DNA of 64,000 nt from JAENVU01 sp963765075 (GTDB taxonomy: Bacteria > Actinomycetota > Acidimicrobiia > IMCC26256 > JAENVU01), in NCBI GenBank assembly GCA_963765075.1, contig CAVXVA010000003.1, positions 496,001-560,000 of the forward strand, in the 5' to 3' direction. This document shows positions 1 to 8,828 of this stretch, piece by piece; the stretch's first letter is position 1; every line of letters starts with the position of its first letter. The position numbers were made by a program, and so were the translations under genes. Below the pieces are notes generated by a model that worked only from the letters and a program-made list of their open reading frames with translations, was not told where the DNA came from and did not search any database.

Positions 1-1584
1 GCACCATCGGACCGATCTTCGGATTCGACCTCCTGAGCGTGACCCACCTGGAATGCCAAGTCGACGGGGCGGCCGCGTGTCGGTACGAGGTGTCCTGGCC
101 GAAGCGGCGCACCATTCGTCGTCGACGCGCCCAGTACCGCGCGCTCGAAAACCAGGTCGATGCCCTCGCCGGCCAGCTACGGCTCATGCAATCGACGACC
201 GCCGACCTCGTGTCGCCCGACGACCTCGACGAGGTCCTGCAACGCATCGTCTCGCACGCCGGGCGCGCGGTGAGCGCGACCGGCTACCTCTTGACGTTGA
301 CGGATCCGACGGTCCTCGCCCGACCCGTCTACGCCGACGGCATCCCCGTCGAGCACCAGGACGCGATGGCCGCCGAGGTGCTCGCGGGCCCGCTCGGACA
401 GGACGGGCATCGGCTCGTCATCGAGGTGGCATCGAGCCAGCGGTCCTACGGACGCCTTGCTGCCTTCAGCCGCGGCGCAAGCTTCTTCGACTCCGAGGAG
501 CAGGCCCTGACGGCCTACGCGCGGAGCGCGGCGGCAGCGCTCGACGTCTCGATCGCACTCGACCAGGCCCAGCGCCGCGGCGCAGCCACCGCGGCGCTGC
601 TCGGGCTGGCGCGCGCACTGGCCGAACCGATCAGCCCGGCCCGGGTCGCCCGCATCACCGCGAGTGCGATCCCCGAAATCGTCCGGGTCGACGCCGCCGC
701 CGTCATGTTGTGGGACCCGGACTCCGAGACGCTCGTGGCGACGGGCCGGACGGGATGGAGCCGCGAGGTCGGCACCACGATCGACCGTTTGGTCATTCGC
801 CCCGACGAAACGCCGGGCCTCCGTCAGATGTTGGCGGCGCCGTCGACCCGGATAGTACGGAGCACGGGCGACGGACCGATCGCAACGCTCGTGCGCAACT
901 TCGGATGGCCCGCCCTGGCGGTGGCCCCGATTCATGCTCGGCGGGGAGGATTCCTCGGTGTCGCGGTCGCGTCGATCACGGATGAGAACCTCCGTCGCGT
1001 CGACGAGATCTGCGAACGCATGGCCGCGGTGGCCGACCACGCCGCGACCGCGATTCAGAACTCGATGCTGCACGAACAACTCCAGCACCAGGCCGTCCAC
1101 GATCCGCTGACCGGACTGGCCAATCGCGGCGCTCGCGACCGAGGAACTCGACCGAGCTTCCGCCCGCGCCGAGCGCGACCACACCCCGCTCAGCGTGCTG
1201 TTCGTGGACCTCGACGACTTCAAGGCCATCAACGACCGGTTCGGACATGGCGCGGGCGACCATGCGCTGCGCGTGGTCGCGGCCCGACTCGGGGAGGCCG
1301 CCCGGCGCGGCGATTCGATCGCCCGACTCGGCGGCGACGAGTTCGTCGTGATCCTGCCCGGGGCGGCCCGGAGCGACGCGGAGGTGATCGCGGCGCGCGT
1401 CCGCGAGTCGATCACGGCTCCCATCGCACTCGGTGACGCGATGGTCCGTATGCACACCAGCGTCGGCGTCGCCACGACACCGGACGACGGCGTCGATCCG
1501 CAGGCGCTCCTGCGCGCGGCCGACCTGGCGATGTACCGCGCGAAGGCTGCGGAACGCTTCCCGCTGGCCGTCACCCCGGTGTGA
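1..1584 (+). pseudogene. GAF-GAF-GGDEF diguanylate cyclase, open at left edge, frameshifted
   Basis: If intact it would make cyclic di-GMP from two GTP. The frame is open from base 3 with no start in view, so the N-terminus lies outside the window; the first residues (two cysteines around V-D-G and C-R-Y-E-V) resemble the tail of a V4R-type ligand domain, which is tentative. Two GAF-like regions follow (about 150-560 and 590-1075), then HDPLTGLANR, the usual opening of a GGDEF domain. At about 1125-1130 one extra base (CGC-G-GCG) shifts the frame; the new frame continues with LFVDLDDFKAIND and the active-site loop RLGGDEF and stops at 1584. Both sides are well conserved, so I read one gene with a single-base insertion, real or a read error. 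It converges with the cyclophilin gene 12 bases away. Confidence 0.85.
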
Positions 1585-1596
1585 CGCCGGTAGGAA

Positions 1597-2070
1597 CTAC
1601 CGATCGACTTCTTCGACGACGACCGACTCCATGACGTCGCCGACCTCGATCACGAGCGCGACGTCCATGCCCTCGGTCACGTACCCGAAGAGGTTGTAGT
1701 CCTTCGTCAACTTGCGGGTGCAGTCGTCGATGGTGATGAAGAACTGCGAGCCGTTGGAGTTCGGACCGGCGTTGGCCATGGCCACCGCGCCGAGCGTGTA
1801 CTCACCCTGGACCGGCTCGTCGCGGAACTGGTAGCCCGGACCACCCCGACCACTCCCCTCGGGGCAACCACCCTGGATCACGAACTCCGGCACCACGCGG
1901 TGGAAGGTCAGGCCGTCGTAGTACCCCTGGCGGGCGAGCCCCACGAAGTTGTTGACGGTGTTGGCCGCGAGCGCAGGGTCGAGATCCATCACGATGGTGC
2001 CCTTGTTGGTGGTGACCGTGGTGCGGTAGAGCTTGGAACCGTCGATCTGATATTCGGGGACTTCGGGCAC
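1597..2070 (-). CDS. Cyclophilin-type peptidyl-prolyl cis-trans isomerase
   Basis: A 157-residue single-domain cyclophilin that isomerises X-Pro bonds during folding. The family signature FHRVVPEFVIQGG and the active-site stretch NGSQFFI are both present, as are GPGYQFRDE and FGYVTEGMDV. There is no signal peptide, so it should be cytoplasmic. The start is GTG, preceded by an AGGA ribosome site seven bases upstream. It lies 12 bases downstream of the cytochrome c maturation operon on the same strand and could be co-transcribed, although cyclophilins are general folding enzymes and the link may only be positional. Confidence 0.93.
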   Translation of the reverse strand: MPEVPEYQIDGSKLYRTTVTTNKGTIVMDLDPALAANTVNNFVGLARQGYYDGLTFHRVVPEFVIQGGCPEGSGRGGPGYQFRDEPVQGEYTLGAVAMANAGPNSNGSQFFITIDDCTRKLTKDYNLFGYVTEGMDVALVIEVGDVMESVVVEEVDR

Positions 2071-2082
2071 AGTGGCTTCCTC

Positions 2083-2910
2083 TCAGCGCGTGGAGTGCGG
2101 GGTTGTTGGCGTGCTCGTTGATGACGGGCTCGTTGATGGCGTCCCGGATTCGACGGCCTGGGCCAGCAACGTGCGGACTTGACCGGCCAGCTGCGAATCC
2201 GGAGCGAGGACAAGGTACCGCTGGAACTCCGCAATCGCCGCCTCCGGGTCCTGCTTGTCCCGGAACAAGACAATGCCCTTGAAGGCGTGGGCGTCCGGGT
2301 ATTCGGCGTCGACCTCGATCGCTCGGTCGAGGAGTTCGATGCCCTGGTCCGGGAACCCCTGGAGCCGGATCAACCAACCGCTGTAGGCGTAGGGCTCCGG
2401 ATTCCTCGGGTTCAACGCCGCGGCCCGACTGAACTCGATGATCGCCGCCTTCGACTTCTGCGCCCCCATCAACGCGCGGGCCAAGGCCAGCCGCGGACCC
2501 GGATCGTCGGGGGCGGCCTTCACCTCTGCTCGGAGTTCCTTCAGAGACGGGCCGGCGGCTGCGCCGTTGGGCTGGATGCCCGTGATCGTCTGACCGGGGA
2601 GGCGCACTCCGAGACCGAATGCCAGTGCCACCGACGCCACCCCGACGAACGCGGCAATCGAGATCCCCGTGACGATCCGGCGAGTCGCGCTCGTCCGAGC
2701 CACGTTCTCGGGTGCGGGCCGCAGGGTACCGGCACCGTCGTCGAGGAGCCGGGTCACCCGGGCCGCGCGGGCGGTGTAGTCGCCGCGGAGGCGCTCGTAG
2801 GTGGCGTCGTCGACGTTGCCGTCGGCGTGTTCGGCATCGAGATCATCAAGGGAGCGGAGCAGGAACGACTGCTCCTCGGCGAGCGACTCGCGATCTCGTG
2901 GTGCAGTCAT
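2083..2910 (-). CDS. ccmI: CcmI-like TPR protein of cytochrome c maturation
   Basis: A 275-residue protein: an N-terminal charged helix (LLRSLDDLDAEHADG followed by YERLRGDYTARAARV) of the kind found in CcmI/CycH, one membrane segment at about residues 80-100, then two or three tetratricopeptide repeats (about 125-240) and a Ser/Thr/Pro-rich tail. CcmI presents apocytochrome c to the haem ligation complex CcmF/CcmH. It is the last gene of the ccm operon, six bases after ccmH. The low-complexity tail is probably unstructured. The family is loosely conserved, so assignment leans on the operon as well as the domain order. Confidence 0.8.
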   Translation of the reverse strand: MTAPRDRESLAEEQSFLLRSLDDLDAEHADGNVDDATYERLRGDYTARAARVTRLLDDGAGTLRPAPENVARTSATRRIVTGISIAAFVGVASVALAFGLGVRLPGQTITGIQPNGAAAGPSLKELRAEVKAAPDDPGPRLALARALMGAQKSKAAIIEFSRAAALNPRNPEPYAYSGWLIRLQGFPDQGIELLDRAIEVDAEYPDAHAFKGIVLFRDKQDPEAAIAEFQRYLVLAPDSQLAGQVRTLLAQAVESGTPSTSPSSTSTPTTPHSTR

Positions 2911-2916
2911 CGTGGC

Positions 2917-3384
2917 CTAGCCATCGTGGTTGGGCATGCGTAACTCGGCGACGAGCGCATCGTCTTCATCGGTCGCGACCAAGCGCGGTAGACGGCTCCA
3001 GCGGCGCAGCGCGACGAAGATCGCGATCCCACCCAGGAGCACGACCCCGATCGGCAGCGCCCACACGAGCACGCCGACGCCATTGGTGGCCGGCCGGAGC
3101 AACACGTTCTCACCGAACAGTTCGACGTAGGCCGATCGGATGTCGTCATCGGTCTCGCCGCGATCGATCCGCACACCGATATCGCGGCGTTGCTCGGCTG
3201 CCGACGCGGTCGCACTGTCGGCCACCGACAGCCCCTCGCAATCGACGCAGCGGAACTCGAGCGCCAACCGACGCACGTGTTCCGATCGGGATTCGGCCGG
3301 CGACGGCCAGGCGATGCCGACCACAATCCCCAGCACGATCACGCCGAGGCCGATCCACGCGAGCCGCCGGGCCGGGGGTTTCAT
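2917..3384 (-). CDS. ccmH: Cytochrome c maturation protein CcmH
   Basis: A 155-residue membrane-anchored thiol-disulfide protein that reduces the CxxC of apocytochrome c before haem attachment. An N-terminal membrane segment (about 8-26) leads to FRCVDCEGLSVADS, the diagnostic LRCxxCQ-type motif with Cys46 and Cys49, a helical domain, and a second membrane segment at about 107-127. The start ATG overlaps the stop of ccmG by four bases (ATGA), fixing the start and implying translational coupling. The second membrane span and short tail match the CcmH/CycL family. Confidence 0.92.
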   Translation of the reverse strand: MKPPARRLAWIGLGVIVLGIVVGIAWPSPAESRSEHVRRLALEFRCVDCEGLSVADSATASAAEQRRDIGVRIDRGETDDDIRSAYVELFGENVLLRPATNGVGVLVWALPIGVVLLGGIAIFVALRRWSRLPRLVATDEDDALVAELRMPNHDG

Positions 3385-3926
3385 CCGTTCCGCTTCCCGA
3401 CGCGCACCATCTGATCCATGGTGGCCGGCGTCAACGGCCCGAGCACCGAGCCGACGATGATCCCACGCGGGCTGATCACGAAGCTCTCCGGCTGCCCGCG
3501 AGTGGCGTAGGCGAGCGTCGCCGACTTCGCACCCTGGTCGTTCGCGACGGCCCAGCTCATCTGATCGTCTCGGGCCGCCTGCCGGATGGCACCGGCCGAG
3601 TCGTCGCGTGGGATGCCGACCATCACCACCGATTCGTCAGTGCGATGGTCGCGGTACCACTGCTGCAGGACCGGCAACTCGTCCCGGCACGGTAGACACC
3701 ACGAGTTCCAGAAGTTGACGATCACGGTCTTGCCCGCGAGGTCGGACCGCGTCAGCTCGGTGCCATCGAACTTGGTGAGCGAGAAGTCGGGCGCGGGTTT
3801 GCCGAGGAGTCGGCTGGTGTTGAGATCCGCGCGCGGGTCGGTCCCCACGTTGACCGCGAGGATGACGGCGAAGATCGCTACGACCACTCCGACCGCGAGG
3901 GCGACCCACCGCAACGGATGCTTCAC
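3381..3926 (-). CDS. ccmG: CcmG/ResA-type thioredoxin-like protein
   Basis: A 181-residue thioredoxin-fold protein with an N-terminal membrane anchor (about 5-27) and the redox motif WCLPC (Cys77, Cys80), working outside the membrane to keep CcmH and apocytochrome c cysteines reduced. PDFSL and a TRGQPESFVI segment containing the cis-proline region fit the TlpA/ResA/DsbE family. I chose the GTG at 3926 because it overlaps the ccmF stop as GTGA and is followed directly by the anchor; the open frame extends further upstream, but that part is only a shadow of ccmF. Confidence 0.92.
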   Translation of the reverse strand: MKHPLRWVALAVGVVVAIFAVILAVNVGTDPRADLNTSRLLGKPAPDFSLTKFDGTELTRSDLAGKTVIVNFWNSWCLPCRDELPVLQQWYRDHRTDESVVMVGIPRDDSAGAIRQAARDDQMSWAVANDQGAKSATLAYATRGQPESFVISPRGIIVGSVLGPLTPATMDQMVRVGKRNG

Positions 3927-5941
3927 GACGCCTCCGCGCCGACCAGTTCGCCGGGTCGGGCCTCGCCGGGGAGCGGATGGTCGGCCCGGCGTCGACGCAC
4001 CTGGGGCGCGAGCGCGATGACGGTGCCCAGCGCCATCAGTCCGCCGCCGATCCAGATCCAGACCGTCATCGACTGCACCTGGATCCCGACCGTGACCCGC
4101 CCGCGGCCGCTGCGGGACGAGACCAACGTCAGATAGAGGTCCTCGAAGGCCCCGGTGCGCACCGACGGCGTTCCGATCCCCTGATTGGCGTTGCGGTACG
4201 AGGAGATCGCCGGCGAGTAGGTCCCGAGCCGGTCGCCGTCCCGGACGATCGCGAGATCGGCCGAGACCGAACTCTTCTGTGCGGTCGCGCGCGTGTGCAG
4301 CTTCACGAACGTGACCGTGTAGCCACCGACCGTGACCGACTGACCCGGAGCCAAGCGCACCTGCCGCTTGATGCCGAACGAACCCGACGCCGCGAGCGCG
4401 ACCGCGATCGCGACCACACCCAGGTGGACGACCAACCCGCCGTAGCGGCGCGGGTTCCCTGCGACCGTACGACCGAGCGCCCGCGCCCAACCGACCGCGT
4501 CGGCGCGCCGACGGGCGCGCACGGCCACGTACGTGACCCGAGTGATCGCGGCCACTGCAAACGCGGCGAGGCCGAAGCCGAGCACCGTCGACCAGTCCCG
4601 GGTCCAGACGATCAACGTGAACACCATGGTGGCCGCACCGACATAGGCCGGCACGAGCAGCCGGTTCTGGAGCACCTCACCGCTGGTCGCCCGCCACGGC
4701 AGCGCGGGCGCGAGCGCCATCAGGAACAGCAACAGCAACCCGAGCGGCGCGGTCATGCGATCGAAATACGGCGCACCGACCGACAGGGTGCTCCCGCGCA
4801 CCGCTTCGGCCAAGAGCGGAAACACCGTGCCGAGTAGGACGACGAACGCCAGCCCCGCGAAGAGCAGGTTGTTGGCGAGGAACGCGGCTTCCCGCGAGAC
4901 CGGCGAGTCGATGCGCCCGGGCGCGTGCAACGCGTCGGCCCGCCAGGCGATGAGCCCGATCCCCGACGCCATGACGACGAACAGGAACGAGAGCAGCCAC
5001 GGCCCGATGGTCGACTGAGAGAACGCGTGAACCGACGTGACGATCCCCGAGCGCGTGAGGAACGTGCCGAGGATCGTGAGCGCGAACGTGGCGATCACCA
5101 GGGAGAGATTCCAGACCCTGAGCATGCCGCGACGCTCCTGCACCATTACCGAGTGGATGAACGCCGTCCCCGTGATCCACGGAAGCAGCGACGCGTTCTC
5201 TACCGGGTCCCAGCCCCAGTACCCACCCCAGCCGAGGACTTCGTAGCTCCACCACGCGCCGAGGATGATCCCCGCGGTGAGGAAACCCCATGCGACCAGC
5301 GTGGTGCGGCGGGTGTCGGCCAACCATCCCTCACCGAAGCGTCCGGTGATCAGGGCGGCCATCGCGAACGAGAACGGAATCGTGAAACCGACGTAGCCGA
5401 GGTAGAGCATCGGCGGGTGGAACGCCATCAGCGGATGGTTCTGGAGGAGCGGGTTCGGGCCGCGCCCGTCGAGCGGGACGAGCCCCTCCACCAGGGCGAA
5501 GGGGTTGGCCGCGACCGCCATGAAGAGGAAGAAGAACAACGACACCGTGAGCCCTACGACGAGCGCCCAGCCCACCATGGGGTCGGCCAGCCGCCGACGG
5601 AATCGATGGGCCGTGAACGACAGGTAGCCCGCGAGGATCAGCACCCAGAGCAGGATCGAGCCTTCCAACGCCGCCCAGAGCCCGGTGACGGTGAACAACG
5701 TGGGAGTGGAGCGTGCGTTGTTCTCGGCGACGTACGTGATCGAGAAGTCGTGGGTGAGCAGCGCCCACTCCATGGCAACGACCGATACCAACGCACCGGC
5801 CAGGACGACGAAGACACACGCCCGGCCCGCCCGCATCGCCGCGGCGTCGTTGCGCAGCACCCCGCGCAGCAAGCAGGCAATCCCGACGCCCGAGGCACCG
5901 AGCCCGATCGCGAGACCCAGGATTCCGAGGGTGGCTTTCAT
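3923..5941 (-). CDS. ccmF: Haem lyase subunit CcmF
   Basis: A 672-residue multi-spanning membrane protein (about 14-15 predicted helices) that takes haem from CcmE and ligates it to apocytochrome c. The tryptophan-rich WWD signature WWSYEVLGWGGYWGWDP is intact, as are the flanking regions FHPPMLYLGYVG and TRSGIVTSVHAFS. I prefer the ATG at 5941 (MKATLGILGL, ten bases after the ccmE stop) to an ATG 36 bases upstream that would add a polar arginine-rich extension and overlap ccmE. Length matches typical CcmF proteins of about 640-680 residues. Confidence 0.95.
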   Translation of the reverse strand: MKATLGILGLAIGLGASGVGIACLLRGVLRNDAAAMRAGRACVFVVLAGALVSVVAMEWALLTHDFSITYVAENNARSTPTLFTVTGLWAALEGSILLWVLILAGYLSFTAHRFRRRLADPMVGWALVVGLTVSLFFFLFMAVAANPFALVEGLVPLDGRGPNPLLQNHPLMAFHPPMLYLGYVGFTIPFSFAMAALITGRFGEGWLADTRRTTLVAWGFLTAGIILGAWWSYEVLGWGGYWGWDPVENASLLPWITGTAFIHSVMVQERRGMLRVWNLSLVIATFALTILGTFLTRSGIVTSVHAFSQSTIGPWLLSFLFVVMASGIGLIAWRADALHAPGRIDSPVSREAAFLANNLLFAGLAFVVLLGTVFPLLAEAVRGSTLSVGAPYFDRMTAPLGLLLLFLMALAPALPWRATSGEVLQNRLLVPAYVGAATMVFTLIVWTRDWSTVLGFGLAAFAVAAITRVTYVAVRARRRADAVGWARALGRTVAGNPRRYGGLVVHLGVVAIAVALAASGSFGIKRQVRLAPGQSVTVGGYTVTFVKLHTRATAQKSSVSADLAIVRDGDRLGTYSPAISSYRNANQGIGTPSVRTGAFEDLYLTLVSSRSGRGRVTVGIQVQSMTVWIWIGGGLMALGTVIALAPQVRRRRADHPLPGEARPGELVGAEAS

Positions 5942-5951
5942 CGCGCTGCAC

Positions 5952-6389
5952 TCACGCGTTGTCGGCCTTCGGCGCACGCTTGGTGTCGACCTTGGGCGGC
6001 TCGTACTTCTCGCCGTGCTTGATCAGGATGCGGTCCGAATCGAAGGTCAAACCCTTGCCCCACCTGCCCTCGCAAAGCACCGGCACCTTGGCCCTGAACT
6101 TGGTGGGCTGCTCCCCCTCGTGCACGACCTTGACGGTGCGCTTGCCGTCGGTGACCTCGAACTGCAGGGTGTCGTTGTCGCGACGGATCGAGCCCGGGAC
6201 GACTGCGCCGGCGAGTTTGAACGGCGTGCTCCCCTGGTTCGGTCGATCGCGCACTGCCTCCGAGACCGTGCGGAAGAACACGATGTTCTCCGAGAGCACG
6301 ACCACCAACGCAATCGCGATGGCCACCGTCATGGCGACGACGATCGCCGCGACGAGATAGCGCGGCCTGCGGGTGGTGGCAGGACTCAC
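5952..6389 (-). CDS. ccmE: Haem chaperone CcmE
   Basis: A 145-residue protein with one N-terminal membrane span (about 11-33) and an OB-fold domain that carries haem covalently to CcmF. The haem-binding motif reads HGEKY (His125, Tyr129), the bacterial HxxxY type rather than the CxxxY variant described in some archaea and Gram-positives. FKLAGAVVPGSI and VLCEGRWGKG match the conserved core. The C-terminus is a short lysine-rich tail. Its start overlaps the preceding small ccmD-like gene by four bases (ATGA). Confidence 0.93.
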   Translation of the reverse strand: MSPATTRRPRYLVAAIVVAMTVAIAIALVVVLSENIVFFRTVSEAVRDRPNQGSTPFKLAGAVVPGSIRRDNDTLQFEVTDGKRTVKVVHEGEQPTKFRAKVPVLCEGRWGKGLTFDSDRILIKHGEKYEPPKVDTKRAPKADNA

Positions 6390-6559
6390 TCGTTCGACTC
6401 CGACTCCGACTCCGACGCCGGCTCCGACGCGGCCTCGGACCGGGCGCGGCGCCGCTCGTGTTCGGCCGATCGGATGTTCCGGGCCAAGCGGAACGTGTAC
6501 AGCCCCAGCACGATCGCCGCGAGGGACCAGCCTGCAATCACGTACCCCGGATCAGACAT
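6386..6559 (-). CDS. ccmD: CcmD-like small membrane protein
   Basis: A 57-residue protein starting MSDPGYVIAGWSL, with one membrane helix (about 7-27), a basic stretch (FRLARNIRSAEHERRRAR) and an acidic Ser/Glu repeat tail. Size, topology and position between ccmC and ccmE fit CcmD, which stabilises the CcmABC-CcmE complex. Sequence conservation in this family is too low for a firm call on residues alone. The gene overlaps ccmC by eight bases and ccmE by four. The tail is encoded by a GACTCC-type hexanucleotide repeat that could vary in length between strains. Confidence 0.8.
   Translation of the reverse strand: MSDPGYVIAGWSLAAIVLGLYTFRLARNIRSAEHERRRARSEAASEPASESESESNE
6393..6428. repeat. 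GACTCC hexanucleotide microsatellite
   Basis: About six imperfect tandem copies of GACTCC/GACGCC inside the 3' end of the ccmD-like gene, encoding alternating Ser/Glu residues. Gain or loss of a unit would keep the frame and only change tail length. Confidence 0.75.
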
Positions 6560-7340
6560 GGGCACTGCTCCCTCGCGTGCGGTCGAAGATGGCCTGCTCC
6601 AGCTCGACGTCGGCCTGGTCGGCTTCAAGTACGGCCAGTCGATACCGACGGTCGAGCAGGTAGACGTACAAGAGCGTGAAGGCCAACGCCCCGATCCAGA
6701 GTGTCAACCCCATCACCCCATGGATCTCGGGGCTGAGCTTCGGATTGAACACCGTCGCCTGCTGGTGCAAGGTCCGCCACCATTCGACCGAGAAGTGCAC
6801 GATGGGCACATCGACGAACGCGATCAACGCGGCGATGGCGTTGCGCTTCGCGGCGCCGATCGGGTCCGCGGCCGGAATCCGCCGCAGCGCGCAGTACCCG
6901 AGGAAGAGGAAGAACAGCAGCGCGGTACTCACCAGACGGGCATCCCATGCCCACCACACGCCCCAGACCGGACGCCCCCAGATCGAGCCGAGGGCCAAGG
7001 CGAGCCCGGTGAAGATCACGCCGAGTTCGGCCGACGCGCCCGCCAGCCGGTCCCACACCTGGGCTCGCGTGCGGGGGATCAGGAACAGCGCGGAGGCCGT
7101 CGCAGTGACGAAGAACGCGAGGTAGGCGAGCCAGGCCGCCGGAACGTGCAGGTACATCACCCGCTGGGCATCACCCTGGATCTCGTCGGCCGGCGCGCCC
7201 CATAGGCCGAACAGCGCGAGCGCGATCAGCGCCACGACGGTCAACCAGCCGATGACCCGACGCAGCACCGGCAGGAGCAACTGGTCCCGGTCGGGCTCGG
7301 CCGCCGCCTCGATATGACCCAAGGGTGCAGTCGTTGTCAT
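6552..7340 (-). CDS. ccmC: Haem-handling membrane protein CcmC
   Basis: A 262-residue protein with six predicted membrane helices that loads haem onto CcmE. The WWD signature reads WGVWWAWDARL, flanked by the conserved histidine regions VMYLHVPAAW and IVHFSVEWWRTLHQ. I chose the ATG at 7340 (MTTTAP) because it overlaps the ccmB stop as ATGA; an ATG 15 bases further upstream is also possible. The C-terminal cytoplasmic tail is acidic and longer than in E. coli CcmC. Confidence 0.95.
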   Translation of the reverse strand: MTTTAPLGHIEAAAEPDRDQLLLPVLRRVIGWLTVVALIALALFGLWGAPADEIQGDAQRVMYLHVPAAWLAYLAFFVTATASALFLIPRTRAQVWDRLAGASAELGVIFTGLALALGSIWGRPVWGVWWAWDARLVSTALLFFLFLGYCALRRIPAADPIGAAKRNAIAALIAFVDVPIVHFSVEWWRTLHQQATVFNPKLSPEIHGVMGLTLWIGALAFTLLYVYLLDRRYRLAVLEADQADVELEQAIFDRTRGSSAHV

Positions 7341-8023
7341 GTTGCCTCCTCCCACAGGGCATCAAAGGCCAGGACGCCGATGGCCGAATACAGCACCGCG
7401 AACACGCTCAGCATCCCGACCCAGGGCCACGCATCGCCCGGACTGCCGGCCAATCCGTCCTCGAACGCCCTGGTCGCCCCCAGCATGACCGGGGCCAGCA
7501 CGGGAAGCAGTAACAGAGGCAACAGCGTCTCACGGAGCCGGAGACCGGCCGCCAGAACGCCGTAGAGAGTACCGGTGGCCGCGAGCCCGATGGTCGCGGC
7601 GAGCGCGGTGATCAGAATCACTCCCAGACCGCGCATTTCGACGTCGTAGAGCACGATCACACCGATCCCGAGCACCACTTCGAGCACGAGGAGCTGCACG
7701 GCGATGGCGCACGCCTTCCCCAAGAAGATCGCCGACCCGTCGAGCCCGGCGATGCGAAGGCCGTCTCGCGCGCCATGGTGGGTCTCGATGGCGAACGCCC
7801 GACCCACCGCGAGGAGCAGGGCGAGCAGCACGGCGATCCAGAACAGGCCGGGCGCGACCCGAGCGAGGATCCCGCGATCGGGGTCGAGCGCGAACGCAAA
7901 CAACAACACCACGATCATCCCGAAGGGGATCACTTGCCCGAGCGTGACCCGCGAGCGGGCCTCGATGCGCAGGTCCTTCCCTGCCACCAGGACTGCTTCG
8001 CGCCAGAGATTGGTCTCGGTCAT
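7337..8023 (-). CDS. ccmB: ABC transporter permease CcmB
   Basis: A 228-residue integral membrane protein with six predicted helices, the channel partner of CcmA. It contains the conserved amphipathic start (EAVLVAGKDLRIEARS), FWIAVLLALLLAVGRAFAIE, and the glycine-rich AGLDGSAIFLGK region. The start ATG overlaps the ccmA stop by four bases. CcmAB hydrolyses ATP to release holo-CcmE from CcmC/D rather than exporting haem in a classical sense. Confidence 0.93.
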   Translation of the reverse strand: MTETNLWREAVLVAGKDLRIEARSRVTLGQVIPFGMIVVLLFAFALDPDRGILARVAPGLFWIAVLLALLLAVGRAFAIETHHGARDGLRIAGLDGSAIFLGKACAIAVQLLVLEVVLGIGVIVLYDVEMRGLGVILITALAATIGLAATGTLYGVLAAGLRLRETLLPLLLLPVLAPVMLGATRAFEDGLAGSPGDAWPWVGMLSVFAVLYSAIGVLAFDALWEEAT

Positions 8024-8697
8024 GACCCGGTCTCGATCCTTGGCACCGGTGCATCGTCGGCGACGGGCCACACCTGGCCACCCTCGACGCGCACTTCGCG
8101 TGTCGCGAGCGGGCGCGCGATCTCCAACTCGTGCGACACCATGACCACGGTCCGGCCTTCGGAGGGGGCCTCGCGGATCACGTCGGCCAACACCTCGCGA
8201 CCGAGGGCATCCAGACCCGCGTGCGGTTCGTCCAGCAGGAGCAGGTCGGGGGCGCGCACGAGCGCGACTGCCAACGCGAGGCGGCGACGCTGGCCGGCCG
8301 AGAGCCCGCGGTGCACCACGTGCGCGGCGTCGGCCAACGCGACCCGATCGAGCGCCGCCGCCGCGTCGGTCTCCGCGCGGCCCGACGCCCGGGCGAAGAA
8401 CGCGACGTTCTCGGTGGCGGTGAGGTCGTCGTAGCAGTAGGTCTCGTGGCCGACGAGCGCGAGGTGCCGGCGCGCCGAGCGACGGTCGGTGAGCAGATCG
8501 ATTCCGAGGACTTCCGCCGATCCGGAGTACGGGGCGACGAGTCCGGCCAGCAATCGGAGGAGGGTGGTCTTGCCGGCACCGTTCGGGCCGGACACGAGCA
8601 CCACTTGTCCCGGTTCGACGTCGAGATCTGCGCCCGCGAGTGCGGGGAATCGACCCAGCAGGCAGACCACCGAGCGAAGTCGAACGACGAGGGACAC
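8020..8697 (-). CDS. ccmA: ABC transporter ATPase CcmA
   Basis: A 225-residue ABC ATPase with Walker A GPNGAGKTT, a signature loop LSAGQRRRLALA, Walker B LLLLDEPHAGLD and a switch histidine in MVSHE. I chose the GTG at 8697 because it has a GGAGG ribosome site six bases upstream and the protein then begins directly at the domain; an upstream in-frame ATG at 8823 would add 42 non-family residues. First gene of the ccm operon, diverging from the MpaB-like gene with a 131-base gap that must hold both promoters. Confidence 0.93.
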   Translation of the reverse strand: MSLVVRLRSVVCLLGRFPALAGADLDVEPGQVVLVSGPNGAGKTTLLRLLAGLVAPYSGSAEVLGIDLLTDRRSARRHLALVGHETYCYDDLTATENVAFFARASGRAETDAAAALDRVALADAAHVVHRGLSAGQRRRLALAVALVRAPDLLLLDEPHAGLDALGREVLADVIREAPSEGRTVVMVSHELEIARPLATREVRVEGGQVWPVADDAPVPRIETGS

Positions 8698-8828
8698 ACC
8701 GAGCCTCCGGGCCCCGGGACCGGGGCTGAAACAGCTTGGAAAGTCTAGGAAGCCAAGGAGAAAGCGGTCGAACCGAGTGCCATCCTCTACCGTCGGCGGA
8801 TCCGCCCAGGACAGGAGCCCCATCCGCC

